Source: Luteolibacter arcticus
Lineage (GTDB): Bacteria > Verrucomicrobiota > Verrucomicrobiia > Verrucomicrobiales > Akkermansiaceae
Length of the DNA: 64,000 nucleotides
Reading direction: 5' to 3'
Assembly (NCBI RefSeq): GCF_025950235.1
Contig: NZ_JAPDDT010000001.1
Span: forward strand, 186,001 to 250,000
In this document: piece by piece, positions 61,901 to 64,000 of the stretch
Layout of the letters: the number at the start of each line of letters is the position of its first letter
Numbering within the stretch: the stretch's first letter is position 1
Notes under the pieces: model-generated
Database searches by the model: none
Told to the model about the DNA's origin: nothing
The model's input: the letters and a program-made list of their open reading frames with translations, nothing else
Position numbers and translations under genes: made by a program

Positions 61901-62711
61901 GGGCGAGGAGGACGAGCAGCCGATCATCGTCGTCGATGCCTCGAAGGGCGAGGATGAGATCGAGTTGCCGCCTATGATGACCGGCGAGCCCGACTGGGGC
62001 TTTGTCGAAGCGATCGTCGGCGACCTCAAGCGTCGTCTCGACGGCATGGGCCCGGTCAACGTGGATGCCATCGAGGAATACGAGGAGCTCGAAGAGCGCT
62101 TCAACGAAGTCCGCTCGAACTACGATGACCTCGTGAGTTCGAAGGCCAACCTCATCGAGGTGATCGAGAAGATCAACGAGGAGACGCAGCGCCGCTTCTC
62201 CGAGACCTTCGCGCAGGTGAAGATCAACTTCCGTGACATGTTCAAGGAACTCTTCGGCGAGAAGGGCCAGGCCGACCTGCTGCTGCAGGACGAGAACGAT
62301 CCGCTCGAGTCGGGCATCGAGGTCATAGCCAAGCCGCCGGGCAAGAAACTGCAGAGCATCTCGCTGCTCTCCGGTGGCGAGCGCTCGATGACCGCGGTCG
62401 CGCTGCTGTTCTCGATCTACATGATCAAGCCCAGCCCGTTCTGCGTGCTCGACGAACTCGATGCCCCGCTCGACGAGTCGAACATCAACCGCTTCGTCAA
62501 GGTGCTGGACCGCTTCATCGACAACAGCCAGTTCATCATCGTGACCCACTCGAAGCGCACCATGGCGCGCGCCGATGTGATGTATGGCGTGACGATGGAA
62601 GAGTTCGGCGTGTCGAAGCCGGTCGGCATGCGCCTCACCAACGCCGACGACGTCGGCAAGGGCGAGGCCAAGACCGCCGCACAGAAAGCCGCGCTGCGAC
62701 TCGACGCTTAG
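58926..62711 (+). CDS. smc: Chromosome segregation protein SMC
   Basis: A 1261-residue condensin ATPase. Walker A 'GPNGCGKSN' is at 31-39, followed by 'VVDAIRWVLGETSAKALRGG'. Coiled coils lie at about 170-510 and 670-975; the hinge is at about 520-665, with 'GVLAGFIEADRSCARAIETA' and 'GELIGAEGVIHGGDA'. The C-terminal signature is 'LLSGGERSMTAVAL' (about 1147) with Walker B 'FCVLDELDAPLDES'. About 978-1020 an acidic, disordered-looking insertion ('ENEGGEEGEEDEQP') interrupts the C-terminal coil, just before the conserved 'GPVNVDAIEEYEELEERF'. A terminator follows. Confidence 0.95.
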   Translation: MYLKSLDIHGFKSFADKTKIEFHKGVTGIVGPNGCGKSNVVDAIRWVLGETSAKALRGGEMSDVIFNGTERRKPLGMAEVTLTMADCEAALKVDYNEVSLTRRVFRDGKSEYRINGTLCRLKDIHDLLMDTGIGRTAYSIMAQGQIDQILSSKPEERRMVFEEAAGITKYKREKKEALRKLEFTEANLLRVSDVLAEQERRMNSLKRQVAKARRYQALAGDVRILDTHLGHRRFVEMTAERDELKTSIRSLESAEFDLERLMAPKEEAVADARLAARNFEGELADLRQQLNSHRNALSAAQGRVAFNEERKSELEGRISQNREEIETTREKLAQQEFDVVAANEALEQLARRIAEQEIQLGDQEERTRMARGGREEIEAQLREARAEANRAQTIIASTQARIESSLAQLETSRERARMLADEEQRLNLEIEEANEQRNRIVVELDEHSARTGELEEAFQKAERTYQHTRGDLDASRTAATDANKILAQRDSRLKVVRQLVASGEGFEKGTRKVLDGLDDAERFKPGIHGVLAGFIEADRSCARAIETALGKHLQAVLVSDEKLADAIISRLTEKRLGVASILPESFVGHSVSTQMEAVPEGAIGWALDKVKSDPRVARVIERLLEKVLIVPNYATAMRLRSSLADVTMVTQAGELIGAEGVIHGGDAGEGNVSVLELQNEVRDLEVEVAGLVEAEEAARQRVVDLEASLSQLQEEVEVARERIQRHKVELSTLQGQLTLATREVESVQTKIENVQWERGELDNREQAANDSRSGLESELSMARERLEGHEEDQRRLQSQVEGSQRDEAELAQALNELRTSLAVERQAKQAAEAQQQPMEARLSELRELSIRRETEIESFVQRIESAAAENARLAEEVETHQAEAEDLAVEIESRSARRNELLEAIDKSEGELSEARRRHAKAAEQRGREEVAITKIELRLESLVTSILERHQVELSAFEPDAHALLSCIASQKAQQSRGGRQSFVENEGGEEGEEDEQPIIVVDASKGEDEIELPPMMTGEPDWGFVEAIVGDLKRRLDGMGPVNVDAIEEYEELEERFNEVRSNYDDLVSSKANLIEVIEKINEETQRRFSETFAQVKINFRDMFKELFGEKGQADLLLQDENDPLESGIEVIAKPPGKKLQSISLLSGGERSMTAVALLFSIYMIKPSPFCVLDELDAPLDESNINRFVKVLDRFIDNSQFIIVTHSKRTMARADVMYGVTMEEFGVSKPVGMRLTNADDVGKGEAKTAAQKAALRLDA

Positions 62712-62742
62712 TTTTCAACGGTTCTTCCGACAGAAGAGGGAT

Positions 62743-62795
62743 GAGGGACGGAGGGTAGACCCGGGTGGGTGTGCTTTCCGTCCCTCGATTTTTTT
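62743..62795 (+). terminator. Rho-independent terminator of smc
   Basis: GAGGGACGG (62743-62751) pairs with CCGTCCCTC (62778-62786) and is followed by GA and seven T. Confidence 0.85.
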
Positions 62796-62797
62796 GG

Positions 62798-62922
62798 ATG
62801 TAGCGGCGGTCTGCGACCGTCGGAAGCTGGCGGCATCGGCCGCATCGTGAGGCGCGTGATTCGGAGTCACAGGGATGCGGCCGATGCCGCCGAAGTGCGA
62901 CGGTCGCAGACCGACGCTACAT
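62798..62922. mobile_element. 125-bp hairpin repeat element, copy B
   Basis: The left end ATGTAGCGGCGGTCTGCGAC and right end GTCGCAGACCGACGCTACAT are inverted copies with one mismatch over ~25 bp. Further in, GGCGGCATCGGCCGCATC and GATGCGGCCGATGCCGCC form a perfect 18-bp inner inverted repeat. A diverged copy in reverse orientation lies at 51264-51388. It sits 2 bp after the smc terminator. Confidence 0.75.
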
Positions 62923-62971
62923 CGGAAAATTGGGGCTTGGCAGGGCCCGGTCCCTGCCTGTCACTCCGCGC

Positions 62972-64000
62972 ATGGCGAAGGTGCTGGTGGGACTTTCCGG
63001 CGGGGTGGACAGCTCCGCCGCGGCCGCGCTTTTGATCGAGCAGGGCCATGAGGTCGCCGGGGCCTTCATGAAGAACTGGATCAATTCGGAAGGGCTGCCG
63101 GGCGATTGTCCTTGGGAGAGCGATCTCGATGACGCGCTCGCGGTCGCCCGCACGCTCGGCATCGAGTTCCGGGTGATCGATTTGATCGACCAGTACAAGG
63201 AGCGGATCGTCGATTATCTGGTGGAAGGGTATCGCAGTGGCATCACGCCGAATCCGGACGTCTGGTGCAATCGCGAGATGAAATTCGGGGTCTTTCTCGA
63301 CTACGCCCTGGAGCAGGGCTTCGAGCAGGTGGCGACTGGACACTACGCGAGGAAGCGGACGCTTTCCGACGGCAGTCCGGCGATTCTCCGCGGCGCGGAC
63401 CCGAACAAGGATCAGAGCTACTTCCTTTCCTTGATGACCACCAAGCAGGCTAGCCACGCGTTGTATCCTGCGGGTGAATTGCTCAAGCCGGCGGTCCGCG
63501 AGGTGGCACGGCGTTTCGGCCTTCCGACGGCGGAGAAGAAGGACAGCCAGGGGATCTGCTTCATCGGCGAGATCAAGATGAGCGACTTCATCCGCCACTA
63601 CATCCCGGACAAGCCCGGCGAGATCGTCGATACCACCGGCAAGGTGATGGGCGAGCACCGCGGCCTGCATCTCTACACGCTGGGCCAGCGCAAGGGCCAC
63701 GGGGTGGCCTCGCCGCGTGAGGGCATGGCGTATGTGGTGGTGGGCAAGGATCTCGAGCGAAACCGCCTTGTGGTCGGATGGGACCTCGGGGAAACGCCGG
63801 GTCTCTACGCCAGCGAGTGCGTGATCGGCAGCATTTCGACCATCGGCTGCTCGCTCGATGCGCCGCGTTGGTTGGAAGCCCAGCCGCGTTACCGCGCCAA
63901 AGCAGAACGTGCGGAAATCGTCCCGCGCAAGGACGGCAAGCTCGGGCTGCGGTTTCAAACACCGCAGCGCGCGATTGCCCCGGGTCAGATCTGCGCCTTC
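62972..64000 (+). CDS. mnmA: tRNA-specific 2-thiouridylase MnmA (C-terminus cut)
   Basis: Installs 2-thiouridine at position 34 of tRNAs for Lys, Glu and Gln. 343 residues are visible to the window edge. The ATP-pyrophosphatase loop is 'LVGLSGGVDSSAAAALLIEQ', the first catalytic cysteine lies in 'ITPNPDVWCNREMKFG', and the second in 'KKDSQGICFIGE'. 'LGQRKGHGVASPREGMAYVV' belongs to the central domain. The start is the ATG at 62972; upstream sequence is the repeat element. Confidence 0.93.
   Translation, partial: MAKVLVGLSGGVDSSAAAALLIEQGHEVAGAFMKNWINSEGLPGDCPWESDLDDALAVARTLGIEFRVIDLIDQYKERIVDYLVEGYRSGITPNPDVWCNREMKFGVFLDYALEQGFEQVATGHYARKRTLSDGSPAILRGADPNKDQSYFLSLMTTKQASHALYPAGELLKPAVREVARRFGLPTAEKKDSQGICFIGEIKMSDFIRHYIPDKPGEIVDTTGKVMGEHRGLHLYTLGQRKGHGVASPREGMAYVVVGKDLERNRLVVGWDLGETPGLYASECVIGSISTIGCSLDAPRWLEAQPRYRAKAERAEIVPRKDGKLGLRFQTPQRAIAPGQICAF

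Overview
The window is high-GC bacterial DNA, roughly 60-65 % by eye. Its content suggests a Verrucomicrobiota chromosome, probably Verrucomicrobiaceae (Luteolibacter/Haloferula-like). The evidence is lineage-typical gene families: Planctomycete-type cytochrome c proteins with DUF1549/DUF1553, a WD40 protein with a PSCyt1 domain, an ECF sigma factor next to a Ser/Thr kinase, ThuA-like secreted proteins, and large secreted proteins with DxDxDG calcium repeats. The assignment is inference from content; there is no rRNA gene in the window.

Layout. 1-5.1 kb: a secreted beta-propeller/PKD protein cut by the window edge, an ECF sigma factor and Ser/Thr kinase pair, and a DUF2007 zinc-ribbon protein. 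5.1-10.0 kb: a spermidine/putrescine ABC operon (potA-potB-potC-potD, minus strand) with three copies of an inverted-repeat-bounded element before, inside and after it. One copy carries a four-helix-bundle (23S-intervening-sequence family) gene. 10.0-16.3 kb: GNAT acetyltransferase, glpX, then rhaB, a DeoR regulator and a bifunctional rhamnulose-1-phosphate aldolase/dehydrogenase. 16.3-30.8 kb: a TlpA-like protein without the CxxC, a CgeB-like glycosyltransferase, dnaB, a cytochrome/WD40/coiled-coil protein, a DUF1549/DUF1553 cytochrome protein, a ThuA-like protein, an endonuclease/exonuclease/phosphatase protein, a parvulin isomerase and an L,D-transpeptidase.

30.9-36.8 kb is an accessory stretch. 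It opens with a 147-bp inverted-repeat element and two tRNA-Gln genes (UUG, CUG). It continues with small membrane-protein genes, four of them a tandem paralogous family joined by 4-bp stop/start overlaps, then a duplicated pair of small HTH proteins with identical upstream blocks, and three small hypothetical genes. 36.9-42 kb: a secreted subtilase and a LamG/BNR_4 polysaccharide-active protein. 42-51 kb: DUF892 protein, MFS transporter, a three-gene methyltransferase/DUF2071/membrane operon, alpha/beta hydrolase, DUF3500 protein, pgi and apt. 51.7-55.3 kb: an ABC-2 exporter operon. 55.6-64 kb: acpH-like, pabC-like and Ldh2-type genes, smc and mnmA (cut by the window edge).

How it fits together. 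Central-carbon genes (glpX, pgi) and rhamnose catabolism sit with secreted carbohydrate-active proteins, as expected of a polysaccharide degrader. The strongest unexplained signals are non-coding. Three different families of short terminal-inverted-repeat elements without a transposase occur, one with a full-length gene-carrying copy and internally deleted relatives. An over-represented octamer, YTGTTAGR, accounts for nearly all TTA leucine codons. The tandem small-membrane-protein array and the HTH paralogue pair with apparently leaderless promoters are the best candidates for undescribed gene systems.
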